Assembly: GCA_025928585.1 (NCBI GenBank)
Contig: JAICJG010000011.1
Span: 1 to 41,568, forward strand
Reading direction: 5' to 3'
Length of the DNA stretch: 41,568 nucleotides
Origin: Rhodanobacteraceae bacterium
GTDB taxonomy: Bacteria; Pseudomonadota; Gammaproteobacteria; Xanthomonadales; Rhodanobacteraceae
Translations under genes and position numbers: made by a program
Shown here: one piece after another, positions 33,979 through 41,568 of the stretch
Numbering within the stretch: the stretch's first letter is position 1
Layout: the number at the start of each line of letters is the position of its first letter
Notes under the pieces: model-generated
Told to the model about the DNA's origin: nothing
The model's database searches: none
What the model saw: only the letters and a program-made list of their open reading frames with translations

Positions 33979-34713
33979 CTAGGCGGGCTGTTCGACCTCG
34001 CGCTCGAGGCGCCGCCAGAGACTGGCCTCGCCGCTCACCTTGTCCAGCGCATCGAGCCTCGCGGCATGCGCGGCGACCTCGATTTCCGAGGCATGCAGCA
34101 CGCGGGGCCGCACCCGCAGTTGGCCGTTGGCGACCCCATACGTGGCGCCCGCCCCCCCGGGTTGCGAAATGATGCCGAGCGCCAGCGCCGCCTGGCCCGC
34201 GGTCATCGCGATCCATACGTCGGCCAGAAGGTGCGCGTCCAGCAAGGCTCCATGGACTTCGCGCCGGCTGTTGTCGACGCCGAGCCGCTTGCACAGCGCA
34301 TCGAGCGTGTTCTTCTGGCCCGGGTATTTCCTGCGGGCGAGTTCGAGGGTGTCGACGATCGACGCGCGGTCGCACAGCCTGCCGTAGGTCGCGCCCGCGC
34401 GCTTCAACTCCTCGTCGATGAAAGCGGTGTCGAAGGCGGCGTTGTGGATCAGCACTTCGGCGCCGTCGATGAACGCCACGAAGTCGTCCGCGACTTCCGC
34501 GAACCTCGGCTTGTCGCGCAGGAACTCGTCGGTGATCCCATGCACCGCCACGGCGCCCGCGTCGATGGGCCGTTCGGGGTTCAGGTAGCGCTGGAAGGTC
34601 CGTCCGCTGGGGCGCCGGTCGACCACTTCCACGCAACCGATTTCGATCACGCGATGGCCGCTTGCGACCTCGAGGCCCGTCGTTTCGGTATCAAGGATTA
34701 CTTTGCGTGTCAT
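33979..34713 (-). CDS. dnaQ: DNA polymerase III epsilon subunit
   Basis: 244 residues. This is the 3'-5' proofreading exonuclease of the replicative polymerase. Exo I has D8 and E10 (ILDTETTGL), Exo II is LIHNAAFDTAF, and Exo III has the HGALLDAHLLADV His/Asp pair, so it belongs to the DEDDh class. A C-terminal tail after 200 would bind the alpha subunit. AGGTGG lies before ATG 34711-34713. It follows rnhA on the same strand by 108 bp, whereas in E. coli rnhA and dnaQ are divergent; no promoter was recognised in this gap. Confidence 0.95.
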   Translation of the reverse strand: MTRKVILDTETTGLEVASGHRVIEIGCVEVVDRRPSGRTFQRYLNPERPIDAGAVAVHGITDEFLRDKPRFAEVADDFVAFIDGAEVLIHNAAFDTAFIDEELKRAGATYGRLCDRASIVDTLELARRKYPGQKNTLDALCKRLGVDNSRREVHGALLDAHLLADVWIAMTAGQAALALGIISQPGGAGATYGVANGQLRVRPRVLHASEIEVAAHAARLDALDKVSGEASLWRRLEREVEQPA

Positions 34714-34821
34714 GCCACCACCTGGAACCATCCTGCAGCCTGAAATCCAACACCGCGCACGTGAAACCGTTCGCCCGCGTACCCGCCGACTTCCTTCGGG
34801 GAAGCAATCGGCCGCCCCGAT

Positions 34822-35298
34822 TCAAGAAGACAGCCGATTGGAAGCCGCTGCGCGCGGCGCCGATCGGAATTGTTCCGCCTCCGCACGCGCCGCGCGGTCC
34901 ACCCGGTCGTTTTCGGGATGGCCGCTGTGGCCGCGCACCCACGCCCAGCGCACCGTGTGGCGGGCGCACGCCGCCGCCAGCCGTTCCCACAAATCACGAT
35001 TCTTGACCGGCTTCCCGTCCGCGGTGCGCCAGCCGTTGGCGCACCAACGGGCGAGCCATTGCTCGACCCCGTGACGAACATATTGCGAATCGGTCGTCAG
35101 CAACACCTCGCACGTCCGTTTCAGCGTCTCCAGCGCCACGATCGCCGCCGTCAGTTCCATGCGGTTGTTGGTTGTCGCGGGCTCGCCGCCCGCCAGCAGC
35201 TTTTCGCTGCCGCGCCACCGCAGCAGCGCCGCCCAGCCGCCCGGGCCCGGGTTGCCGAGGCAGGCACCATCCGTGAAGACTTCCACGACTCCACTCAT
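34822..35298 (-). CDS. rnhA: Ribonuclease HI
   Basis: 158 residues, full length. It cuts RNA in RNA-DNA hybrids. All four carboxylates fall at the E. coli numbers: D10 ([14 protein letters not shown]), E48 (NNRMELTAA), D70 (LLTTDSQYV) and D134 (ENDRVDRAA), plus H124 (RGHSGHPEN). ATG at 35296-35298 overlaps the stop of the upstream methyltransferase gene by 4 bp. The tail after 140 is short and basic. Confidence 0.96.
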   Translation of the reverse strand: MSGVVEVFTDGACLGNPGPGGWAALLRWRGSEKLLAGGEPATTNNRMELTAAIVALETLKRTCEVLLTTDSQYVRHGVEQWLARWCANGWRTADGKPVKNRDLWERLAAACARHTVRWAWVRGHSGHPENDRVDRAARAEAEQFRSAPRAAASNRLSS

Positions 35299-36143
35299 GC
35301 GCGCTGCCGGGGCCATCGCCGTAGGGCGCCCAACAGCAAGGGCAGCGCACCCAGCGCAGCAGGCCCCAGCCTGGTCGCCGGATGCCCCGGGCCCCTGGCG
35401 CTTGCTCGCGCACGCAGGTGTCCGCGCGGAGCGGCCGGCCACCGAAGGCTCCTGTGGGTACAAAGCGCGGCGGCAGCCGCCCGCAGCAGCTCGTTCAACG
35501 ATTTCCGATGGGCGCCCGGCAACCACGCCTTGTGGTCGACCGCACGCCGCCTGGCCGCCGATCTGCGCAACGGGATCGCGGTCACCGCCCGCCGGTGCGC
35601 CTCGATCACGTAGGCGCCCCCGATGCCACGCACCAGCCACCCCGGCAGGCCGGCTGCGCCCCGCGCACTCGGCCAGGGCGAACCGCAACGAACCGCCGGC
35701 GTCACGTCCAGTCCCGCCCGTCGCAGCGCGCGTTCCCAACGCGCCGGCGCCACACCCGCCCGCCACATCGAGCGGGGATGCAGACCGGCGATCAGCAAGG
35801 TGCCGTGACTGGCCAAGACGCGGCCGAGTTCCGCAGCGACGGCCTCGGGATCGACCCCCGCGCCCGCAAAACGTACCAGCACGGCGCAAAAGGCTTCATC
35901 ATCGAACGGCAACGCATCGGCATCGGCCCGCAAGGCGCCCCGCCAGGCTCCATCGACCGAATCCGGCCGCAGGCGCGTCCAGCAAGCCACTCCCGCGACC
36001 TCCGGTTGCGGCAGCGAGATACCGTCCAGCACCAGCGCGTGGATGCCAGCTGCACGTGCCAGGCGGCATGCGCAGAGGTCCGACGCATCGGCGCCGATGG
36101 CTGCTAGGGCCTCGGCTTCCTTGTCGAATGGGCGTGCCGGCAT
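35295..36143 (-). CDS. YafS-like methyltransferase-fold protein
   Basis: 282 residues between gloB and rnhA, the place of yafS in E. coli. A class I methyltransferase middle is visible: [19 protein letters not shown] (motif II/III-like) and [23 protein letters not shown], as in Methyltransf_11 proteins. The SAM-binding motif I, expected near residues 28-40, reads [13 protein letters not shown] and lacks the glycine-rich loop. The last 90 residues are Arg/Ala-rich and low in complexity. It may be catalytically impaired or divergent. ATG at 36141-36143 gives [13 protein letters not shown]; a longer frame upstream reaches into the gloB region and is unlikely. Confidence 0.7.
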   Translation of the reverse strand: MPARPFDKEAEALAAIGADASDLCACRLARAAGIHALVLDGISLPQPEVAGVACWTRLRPDSVDGAWRGALRADADALPFDDEAFCAVLVRFAGAGVDPEAVAAELGRVLASHGTLLIAGLHPRSMWRAGVAPARWERALRRAGLDVTPAVRCGSPWPSARGAAGLPGWLVRGIGGAYVIEAHRRAVTAIPLRRSAARRRAVDHKAWLPGAHRKSLNELLRAAAAALCTHRSLRWPAAPRGHLRARASARGPGHPATRLGPAALGALPLLLGALRRWPRQRA

Positions 36144-36291
36144 CGAATTCGAGGGTCGTGTCAGGAGACAGGGGGGAGCCCGCATTGTGACGGAATCATG
36201 AGCAAACGATAAGCCGCGCCCAACGGTTAACGCCGAGATAACGAACGCCTGCGGTCCGACTGATAAGGTCCCGGTTTTGGCGGATACGCCC

Positions 36292-37071
36292 ATGCCTTTG
36301 CTGCGCGCCCTGCCAGCCCTCCGCGACAACTACATCTGGATGCTGTCCGATTCCGTTTCGGGGACGGCGCTGGTGGTCGACCCGGGGGAGGCCGAGCCGG
36401 TCCTGCGTGCGCTCGCGGAGGAAGGCCGCGCGTTGTCCGCCATCCTGCTCACCCACCATCACGCAGACCACATCGGCGGCACCGCCGAACTCGCGGCGCA
36501 GTACCCGGACGCCACGATCTACGCCCCATTCGACGAACGCATCCATCTCGCCGCGACCCGGGTCGCCGATGGCGACGCCATCGACTTGCCGGCGCCCGGC
36601 GCGCACTTCGAGGTCATCGAGGTTCACGGTCACACCCGCAGCCACATCGCCTACCACGGCGACGGCCTGCTGTTCTGTGGCGACACCCTGTTCAGTCTCG
36701 GCTGCGGCCGGATCTTCGAAGGCACCCCCGAGCAGATGCTGGCCTCGCTCGACCGGCTCGCCCGGCTGCCGGGCGAAACCCGGGTGTGCTGCGGGCACGA
36801 GTACACCTTGGCGAACGCCGACTTCGCGATCAGCGTGGAGCCCGGCAACGTTGCCTTGCAATCCCGCATGCAGGCCGCACGCGCGCAGCGGGAATGCGGC
36901 GAGCCCACCCTCCCTGCGCGGCTGTCCGACGAACGCGCGGCGAACCCGTTCCTGCGCGTCGATGCCATTGCCGACGAGCGGATTCCATGGCCGACGGGGG
37001 CCACGCCATCGCGGCGACGGGTCGACCGGTTCGCGGCGCTCAGGCTCGCGAAGGATCATTCCCCGGCATGA
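36292..37071 (+). CDS. gloB: Hydroxyacylglutathione hydrolase (glyoxalase II)
   Basis: 259 residues. It hydrolyses S-lactoylglutathione to lactate and glutathione in methylglyoxal detoxification. The metallo-beta-lactamase metal motif is LLTHHHADHIGG (H55, H57, D59, H60), with further ligands in HGHTRSHIAY, LFCGDTLFSLGCGRIFEG and VCCGHEYT. The C-terminal glutathione-binding part has NPFLRVD. ATG 36292 is used; a TTG five codons upstream is in frame. It is divergent from the yafS-like gene, and its TGA overlaps the next ATG. Confidence 0.95.
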   Translation: MPLLRALPALRDNYIWMLSDSVSGTALVVDPGEAEPVLRALAEEGRALSAILLTHHHADHIGGTAELAAQYPDATIYAPFDERIHLAATRVADGDAIDLPAPGAHFEVIEVHGHTRSHIAYHGDGLLFCGDTLFSLGCGRIFEGTPEQMLASLDRLARLPGETRVCCGHEYTLANADFAISVEPGNVALQSRMQAARAQRECGEPTLPARLSDERAANPFLRVDAIADERIPWPTGATPSRRRVDRFAALRLAKDHSPA

Positions 37072-38297
37072 GCGCCCGGCGGACCGGCATCCGGCTCGCC
37101 TCGGTGCTCGCGGCATCCGCGCTGCTCGGCGCCTGTGCGATCGAGCCGCCGAAAACACCGCCGCAACCGGCCACGGTGATCGCCCGTCCGCAGCCGCCCC
37201 CGACCACCGTCACTCCACTGGCCCCGGCCCCATCCCCGGACCAGCCATGGGCCAGCCTGACGGCCAGCTTCGCGATGCACGATTGCAACGACTCACCCCT
37301 GGTCCGCGACGAGCTCGCGGCCTACACGCGCTCGCCGGCACGTTTCGAGGACATGCTGCGGCGCGCGCTGCCGTTGATGATGTACGTGCAGAAGCGGGTC
37401 GCGGCCTCCGGCATACCGGGCGAATTCGTGATGTTGCCGATGCTGGAAAGCACCTACGACCCTTCCGAACCCAGCCGGCGCGGTGACCCGGCAGGGATGT
37501 GGCAACTGATGCCGCATACCGCGCGCAGGCACGGCATCACCGTCGGCCATGCCTACGATGGCCGCCTCGATCCGGTCGCCTCGACCCGTGTCGCGATCGC
37601 GATGCTGAAATCGTTCGATCGCCGCTTCGGCGACTGGCGGCTGGCCGACCTCGCGTACAACGCCGGCTCGGGCGCCGTGGCGCACGCGCTGCGCGGCCAT
37701 CCGGAGATCGGCGGCGACGCGATTCCCGACATCCGTGTCAGCGCCACCAGTCGCCGGCACCTCGCCAAGCTGATGGCGCTCTCCTGCATCGTGCGCGAAC
37801 CCGGGCGCTTCCACGTCAAATTGCCCCGTCCGACGGCAGCAGACCGCCTGCAGCCCGTGAAGGTGCCCGTGGGCCTCAAGTTGCGCGCGGCCGCCCGCAT
37901 GGCCGACCTGCCAGAAAGCCGGTTGCGAGCCCTGAACCCGGGCTACCGTAGCAGCCGCGTTCCCGGGCGCAGCCCCCGCGAACTGCTGCTGCCCGCGGCC
38001 GCAGCCGATTCGCTGGCGGCGGCATTGGCGGCCGATGCATCCGAACCGGTCGCGCAGGTGGATACCCGCGAGCAGGATTCGGGGCCGAGCAACAGCCTTC
38101 GCTTTCCCGCACAACCCGACCGCCCACAACGCGCCACCGATCCGACCGATCCAAGGCATCCGCATGTCGTGCACCGGGGCGAAACGCTTTCGTCGATCGC
38201 CCATCGCTACCACGTCACGGTTGCCGAGCTGAAGCGCTGGAACCATTTGCGCGGCGATACCATCCGCCCCGGCGAGGAATTGCAGGTCCACGGCTAG
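37068..38297 (+). CDS. mltD: MltD-like membrane-bound lytic transglycosylase lipoprotein
   Basis: 409 residues. A lipoprotein signal ends in the lipobox LLGAC (Cys23). A Pro-rich linker leads to the SLT domain with catalytic Glu127 ([11 protein letters not shown]), [14 protein letters not shown] and [11 protein letters not shown]. The end is one LysM domain ([20 protein letters not shown], about 364-408). It cleaves peptidoglycan glycan chains to anhydromuropeptides at the outer membrane. E. coli MltD has two or more LysM repeats; one clear copy is seen here, with a possible degenerate one near 285-330. It overlaps gloB by 4 bp, a common gloB-mltD pairing. Confidence 0.92.
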   Translation: MSARRTGIRLASVLAASALLGACAIEPPKTPPQPATVIARPQPPPTTVTPLAPAPSPDQPWASLTASFAMHDCNDSPLVRDELAAYTRSPARFEDMLRRALPLMMYVQKRVAASGIPGEFVMLPMLESTYDPSEPSRRGDPAGMWQLMPHTARRHGITVGHAYDGRLDPVASTRVAIAMLKSFDRRFGDWRLADLAYNAGSGAVAHALRGHPEIGGDAIPDIRVSATSRRHLAKLMALSCIVREPGRFHVKLPRPTAADRLQPVKVPVGLKLRAAARMADLPESRLRALNPGYRSSRVPGRSPRELLLPAAAADSLAAALAADASEPVAQVDTREQDSGPSNSLRFPAQPDRPQRATDPTDPRHPHVVHRGETLSSIAHRYHVTVAELKRWNHLRGDTIRPGEELQVHG

Positions 38298-38319
38298 ACG
38301 GCCGGAACTGCAGCGCCCG

Positions 38320-38325
38320 TACAAT
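38320..38325 (+). promoter_or_regulatory. Candidate -10 box for fabI
   Basis: TACAAT lies 37 bp before the fabI ATG, in the 65-bp gap after mltD. A weak TAGACG -35 at 38295-38300 would need a 19-bp spacing. GGAG sits ten bases before the ATG. Confidence 0.35.
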
Positions 38326-38362
38326 GGCGCTCTCGAATTTCCGACTACGGAGTACCGCGGAC

Positions 38363-39151
38363 ATGGGTTTCCTCGAAGGCAAGCGCGCGCTCGTCACCGG
38401 CATCCTCAGCAACCGCTCGATTGCGTGGGGCATTGCGCAGGCGATGCGCCGCGAAGGGGCGGAACTCGCCTTCACCTACGTCGACGAAAAACTCCGGAGC
38501 CGGGTGGACGAAGCGGCGACCCAGCTCGGCTCGGAGATCGTGCTGCCATGCGACGTCGGCCGCGACAGCGACATCGAAAGCCTGTTCGAGACCCTCGGCA
38601 AGCGCTGGGATGGTCTCGACATCCTGATCCACTCGATCGGTTTCGCCCCGCGCGAGGCCCTGCAGGGCGAGTTCCTGGACGGGCTGACGCGCGAGAACTT
38701 CCGGATCGCCCATGACATTTCGAGCTACAGCCTCGCCGCACTCGCCAAGGCCGCACGCCCGCTGATGCAAGGCCGCAACGGCGCGATCCTCACCCTCACC
38801 TATCTCGGCGCCGACCGCGCACTGGCGTCCTACAACGTCATGGGGCTCGCGAAGGCCAGCCTCGAGGCCAACGTGCGCTACCTCGCCTACAACCTCGGCC
38901 CCGAAGGCACCCGCGTCAACGCGATTTCGGCCGGGCCGATCAAGACCCTCGCCGCCGCCGGCATCGCGGGCTTTCGCAAGATGCTCGACCACGTGGAACA
39001 CGTCGCACCATTGCGCCGCAGCGTCACGATCGAGGAAGTCGGCAATGCCGCCGCCTTCCTGTGCTCGGACCTCGCATCGGGCATCACCGGGGAAGTGGCC
39101 TACGTCGATGCCGGCTACAACACGCTGGGAATGGCCGGTCTGGAGATGTAA
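38363..39151 (+). CDS. fabI: Enoyl-ACP reductase (NADH) FabI
   Basis: 262 residues, short-chain dehydrogenase fold. It performs the last reduction of each fatty-acid elongation cycle and is the target class of triclosan-type inhibitors. The nucleotide site starts [19 protein letters not shown]. The catalytic pattern is Y157-x6-K164 ([11 protein letters not shown]), with Tyr147 and Met160 as in E. coli FabI. The closing [18 protein letters not shown] is typical of Xanthomonas-type FabI. It is convergent with ppiD. Confidence 0.95.
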   Translation: MGFLEGKRALVTGILSNRSIAWGIAQAMRREGAELAFTYVDEKLRSRVDEAATQLGSEIVLPCDVGRDSDIESLFETLGKRWDGLDILIHSIGFAPREALQGEFLDGLTRENFRIAHDISSYSLAALAKAARPLMQGRNGAILTLTYLGADRALASYNVMGLAKASLEANVRYLAYNLGPEGTRVNAISAGPIKTLAAAGIAGFRKMLDHVEHVAPLRRSVTIEEVGNAAAFLCSDLASGITGEVAYVDAGYNTLGMAGLEM

Positions 39152-39234
39152 GGGGAGCAGCGGCGTTTGCGCGATGCCGGTGGCATCACGTGCCGCTTCG
39201 ATGCGGCGCGCGCGAAAGCCGGTCCGAAGGATGA

Positions 39235-39295
39235 GCGCCAGGGATGGCGCGAGTTGCGGGCGGCCAAGGATGGCCGCACCGGCGTCACGCGCCGG
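39235..39295. terminator. Three successive hairpins between fabI and ppiD
   Basis: Three perfect 6-bp stems follow one another: GCGCCA/TGGCGC (39235-39250, loop GGGA), CGGCCA/TGGCCG (39261-39276, loop AGGA) and CCGGCG/CGCCGG (39279-39295, loop TCACG). The first two share the core GCCA-RGGA-TGGC. They lie in the 227-bp gap between convergent genes, fitting bidirectional termination or a REP-like cluster. No T-run is seen, and there is no gene in the gap. Confidence 0.55.
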
Positions 39296-39378
39296 GGAAG
39301 GCTGCTCCCGCCGCACCCGTCGCGGCGACGCTCGCTCCTGGAGACGCTGCCTGCACCGCACGCGCTGCAGGCACGCTC

Positions 39379-41301
39379 TTACAGGCGCTGCTTGGCGACC
39401 TCGATCTTGCTGTGGCTGCGCAGGATGTCGAGGAACTCCTGGATGTCGGCATTGCCGTACGCGCGCGCCATCTGCTCGCGCAGGAACTGCTGCGCCTCCC
39501 CGGGAATCTTCGAGGGATCGCCCGGACGCACGGCGGTCAACGTCACCAGCGCGTAATGCCCCTTCTTCATCGGCACGAGCGCCTGGGTTTCGCCGCCCTT
39601 GGCGGGATGCGCCAACTTGAAGACCGCGCCGAGGAGATCGGGATCCACGTCTTGCGCGTTGCGCAGCACGCCGGTCTCCTGGTGCACGCTCTGGCCGGCG
39701 GCTTTCGCCAGCGCATCCAGCGCGCTGCCGCCCTGCAACTTCGCGAATGCCGCCTCGGCATTCGCCTTGGCCGACGCTTCCACACGCTGCTCGATGATGT
39801 CCTGCTTGACCTGGTCGCGGACCTCCGCGAGCGGCTTCGCCGCCGCCGGAACGTGCTTCGCGAGGTGGATCACCACCATGTGATTGGCGCCGAGGTCGAT
39901 CGGATCGGAGGTGTTGCCCTGCACCAGCACGAGATCCGAGAACGCCGCCTTCACCACCTTGGGATTGGCGGCGATTCCGGTCTTGCCACCGTCGCGGCCG
40001 AACAGCGGTGTGGTCTCGACCGTCAACCCGAGTTTCTGCGCCGCCGGCTTCAGCGAGGTCGGATCGTTGTAGATCATGTCGGTCAACTTGTTGCCGACGT
40101 CCCGGTAGGCGTCCTTGCGCGCGTCCTTTTTCGCCTCGGCGGCCAACTGGTCGCGCACCTGCGCAAAGGTTTTCGCGTGGCCTTCGCGCACGTCGCGCAG
40201 GTCGATGATCTCGTAGCCGTCCGGGGTCAGCACCGGATCGGAAATCCCGCCCTTCTTCAGCTTGTCCAGCGCCGCCTGGAATTCGGGGCCCGCATCGCCC
40301 TTCGACAACCAGCCGAGGTCGCCGCCCTGGCGCCTGGAACCCAGATCGTCAGAATACTGTTCGGCGAGCTTGGCGAAGTCCGCGCCCGGCGCCTTGGCCA
40401 GCGCATCGACTTTTTGCGCCTTGGCCAACGCCGCCTGCTTGTCCGCGGCACTCGCTTTCGGCGGCAGCTTGATCAGGATGTGCGAGACCTCCCACTGCGG
40501 CGGACTGACGAACTTGTTCTTTTCCTTCTCGTAACGTGCCTTCAGGGCCGCGTCGCTCAAGTCCGGCGTGACCTTCATGGTCGCGGCGTCGAGGTCGACG
40601 TAATCCACCGACACCTGCTCCGGGGTCATGAACGCGGCCTGGTGCGACTGGTAGTAATCCGCGATTTCGGCATCGGTGACGTTGCTCTGCGCGGCGGTCG
40701 GCGCGGGCGGCGGCAAGTCGATGTAGCTGAAGTCGCGCTGCTGCATCTGCAGGCGCAGGAAGGCCTCCGCTTCGGCCTTGGTGCTGAAGGCGGTGGCGAT
40801 GATCGCTTCGGGAACCTGGCGGGTGGCGAGATCCGAACGGATTTCGTCCTCGAACTGCGCGGCCGTCTTGCCCTGCTGCGTGAGCCATGCGAGGTAACTG
40901 GCGGAATCGAACTTGCCGTCGACCTGGAACACCGGGTACGAGGCGATCTGGGCGCGGACCTGCGCATCCGGCACCATGATCCCGAGCTCGTCGTTCTCGT
41001 TCATCAGCAACTGGCGATTGATGACCTGCTTGAGCACGGCCTCCTTGACCTCCGGCTTCTCGAAGTCCGCGGCGTCCATCGTGTTGCCCGGCGTGTTCAG
41101 CTGCTGCTGCCGGTAGTTGCTGAAAGCCGTATTGAAATCCTGCTGGGAGATCTCGTGGCCATCAACCTTGGCGACCCAGGTCGCGTTGCTCTGGCTGAAG
41201 TAGCCCTCGATGCCGAAGAACAGGAACGCGACGACGACCAGAATGCCGAAGATCGCGATGACGATCCAGCTCTTGAACATGTTGCGGATGGCTTGCAGCA
41301 T
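39379..41301 (-). CDS. ppiD: Periplasmic folding chaperone PpiD (SurA/parvulin type)
   Basis: 640 residues, anchored by one N-terminal helix (about 12-30) and otherwise periplasmic. The order is SurA-like N-terminal chaperone region (about 36-260), a parvulin domain (268-370, EVSHILIKLPP, LAEQYSDDLGSRRQGGDLGW, GYEIIDLRDV), then a second SurA-like helical part to the end. PpiD helps newly translocated envelope proteins fold near SecYEG. It lies just downstream of tRNA-Val; in related genomes hupB precedes it. ATG at 41299-41301 was chosen for the typical MLQAIRN start. Confidence 0.95.
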   Translation of the reverse strand: MLQAIRNMFKSWIVIAIFGILVVVAFLFFGIEGYFSQSNATWVAKVDGHEISQQDFNTAFSNYRQQQLNTPGNTMDAADFEKPEVKEAVLKQVINRQLLMNENDELGIMVPDAQVRAQIASYPVFQVDGKFDSASYLAWLTQQGKTAAQFEDEIRSDLATRQVPEAIIATAFSTKAEAEAFLRLQMQQRDFSYIDLPPPAPTAAQSNVTDAEIADYYQSHQAAFMTPEQVSVDYVDLDAATMKVTPDLSDAALKARYEKEKNKFVSPPQWEVSHILIKLPPKASAADKQAALAKAQKVDALAKAPGADFAKLAEQYSDDLGSRRQGGDLGWLSKGDAGPEFQAALDKLKKGGISDPVLTPDGYEIIDLRDVREGHAKTFAQVRDQLAAEAKKDARKDAYRDVGNKLTDMIYNDPTSLKPAAQKLGLTVETTPLFGRDGGKTGIAANPKVVKAAFSDLVLVQGNTSDPIDLGANHMVVIHLAKHVPAAAKPLAEVRDQVKQDIIEQRVEASAKANAEAAFAKLQGGSALDALAKAAGQSVHQETGVLRNAQDVDPDLLGAVFKLAHPAKGGETQALVPMKKGHYALVTLTAVRPGDPSKIPGEAQQFLREQMARAYGNADIQEFLDILRSHSKIEVAKQRL

Positions 41302-41338
41302 GGTTTACCGCCGTGAAGTCGAATCGAACAAACCGGTG

Positions 41339-41344
41339 ATTGTA
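41339..41344 (-). promoter_or_regulatory. Candidate -10 box for ppiD
   Basis: TACAAT on the minus strand, 37 bp before the ppiD ATG and 27 bp past the tRNA CCA end. No convincing -35 is present; ppiD could also be read through from the tRNA. Confidence 0.3.
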
Positions 41345-41370
41345 CGGGAAGCCGCCGGTCGCGGGCCGGC

Positions 41371-41445
41371 TGGTGGGTGCTGAGGGGATCGAACCCCCGA
41401 CCCTCTCCGTGTAAAGGAGACGCTCTACCGCTGAGCTAAGCACCC
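41371..41445 (-). tRNA. tRNA-Val (anticodon TAC)
   Basis: Read on the minus strand the gene starts GGGTGCTTAGCTCAGCGGTA and ends with an encoded CCA. The acceptor arms GGGTGCT and AGCACCC pair fully, the D arm is GCTC...GAGC, the anticodon stem TCTCC/GGAGA encloses TTTACAC with anticodon TAC, and the T loop is TTCGATC. It is 75 nt with CCA. It decodes GUA and, with modification, other valine codons. Confidence 0.95.
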
Positions 41446-41486
41446 ATGTTGTCGTTCGGGACGGGGCATCCTGCCGCCGCCCTCAC

Positions 41487-41520
41487 GAAAACGGCCGCGG
41501 CGGAGCCGCGCCACGTTTTC
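41487..41520. terminator. Extended hairpin upstream of tRNA-Val
   Basis: GAAAACG (41487-41493) pairs with CGTTTTC (41514-41520), enclosing CGCGGC/GCCGCG (41496-41501 and 41505-41510) with a small internal bulge. On the minus strand the second arm ends in GTTTTC, giving a short T-run. It could terminate the gene lying upstream beyond the window, likely hupB by comparison with related genomes. Nothing else is recognised in 41446-41568. Confidence 0.5.
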
Positions 41521-41568
41521 CGCGTCAGCCGCAAGCGGCTCCCGCGAGCGGCAACATCCATGTGCCGC

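Noticed and set aside
36144-36291. Promoters in the divergent gloB/yafS-like gap
   Set aside because: Several AT-rich hexamers occur, but none forms a convincing -35/-10 pair in either direction.
39244-41316. A 690-codon plus-strand frame opposite ppiD
   Set aside because: Leu/Arg/Gly-rich shadow of ppiD with no family features; ppiD has clear domains on the minus strand.

Overview
The window is GC-rich chromosome from a gammaproteobacterium. The gene order (fabI, ppiD, tRNA-Val; gloB with a yafS-like gene, rnhA and dnaQ; prmB and aroC; asd, fimV, truA, trpF, trpB, trpA; accD, folC, dedD, cvpA, purF) and several dispersed-repeat families point to the Xanthomonadales/Lysobacterales, probably a Rhodanobacter- or Lysobacter-like genus. 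The taxonomy is inferred from synteny and repeat style, not from a database search.

Layout. 1-98: 3' end of a PLP-dependent threonine/serine dehydratase. 369-4783 (minus): seven overlapping genes for a multisubunit cation/H+ antiporter, with the subunit arrangement of the Mrp-like half of archaeal Mbh complexes and no full-length MrpA. 5013-9533: an exported amidohydrolase, divergent from a cytochrome c/four-helix membrane protein pair, then a DUF2235 hydrolase overlapping a DUF455 ferritin-like gene. 9738-15952 (minus): the classical accD-folC-dedD-cvpA-purF row. 16032-19726 (minus): CuA/cytochrome c subunit II, heme-copper subunit I, SCO/SenC and a small membrane protein, in the order of the norSY-senC-orf1 (sNOR) clusters of ammonia oxidisers. 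19775-20833: a twice-frameshifted IS481-type transposase directly upstream of that cluster. 20940-30785 (minus): trpA, trpB, trpF, truA, fimV, a small coiled-coil protein, asd, a small membrane protein, aroC and a GNAT, followed by prmB. 31792-33900 (plus): psd, an unknown gene and a PP2C phosphatase. 33979-36143 (minus): dnaQ, rnhA and a YafS-like methyltransferase. 36292-39151 (plus): gloB, an MltD-like lipoprotein and fabI. 39379-41445 (minus): ppiD and tRNA-Val(TAC).

Most of the window is conserved housekeeping: amino-acid synthesis (Trp, aspartate family, chorismate), purine, folate and fatty-acid synthesis, pseudouridylation, envelope protein folding and replication proofreading. The accessory parts are the antiporter operon, the 5-9.5 kb island and, most notably, the heme-copper reductase cluster plus IS relic. 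That block breaks the usual trpA-accD adjacency and so looks acquired. Its catalytic subunit lacks the tyrosine four residues after the CuB histidine that O2-reducing A- and B-type oxidases use, so it is a candidate nitric oxide reductase or a divergent oxidase.

Small palindromes and dispersed repeats lie in many intergenic gaps. In two cases they have become part of neighbouring coding sequences: the N-terminus of TrpA and the C-terminus of TruA. No CRISPR array, rRNA or replication origin was seen.
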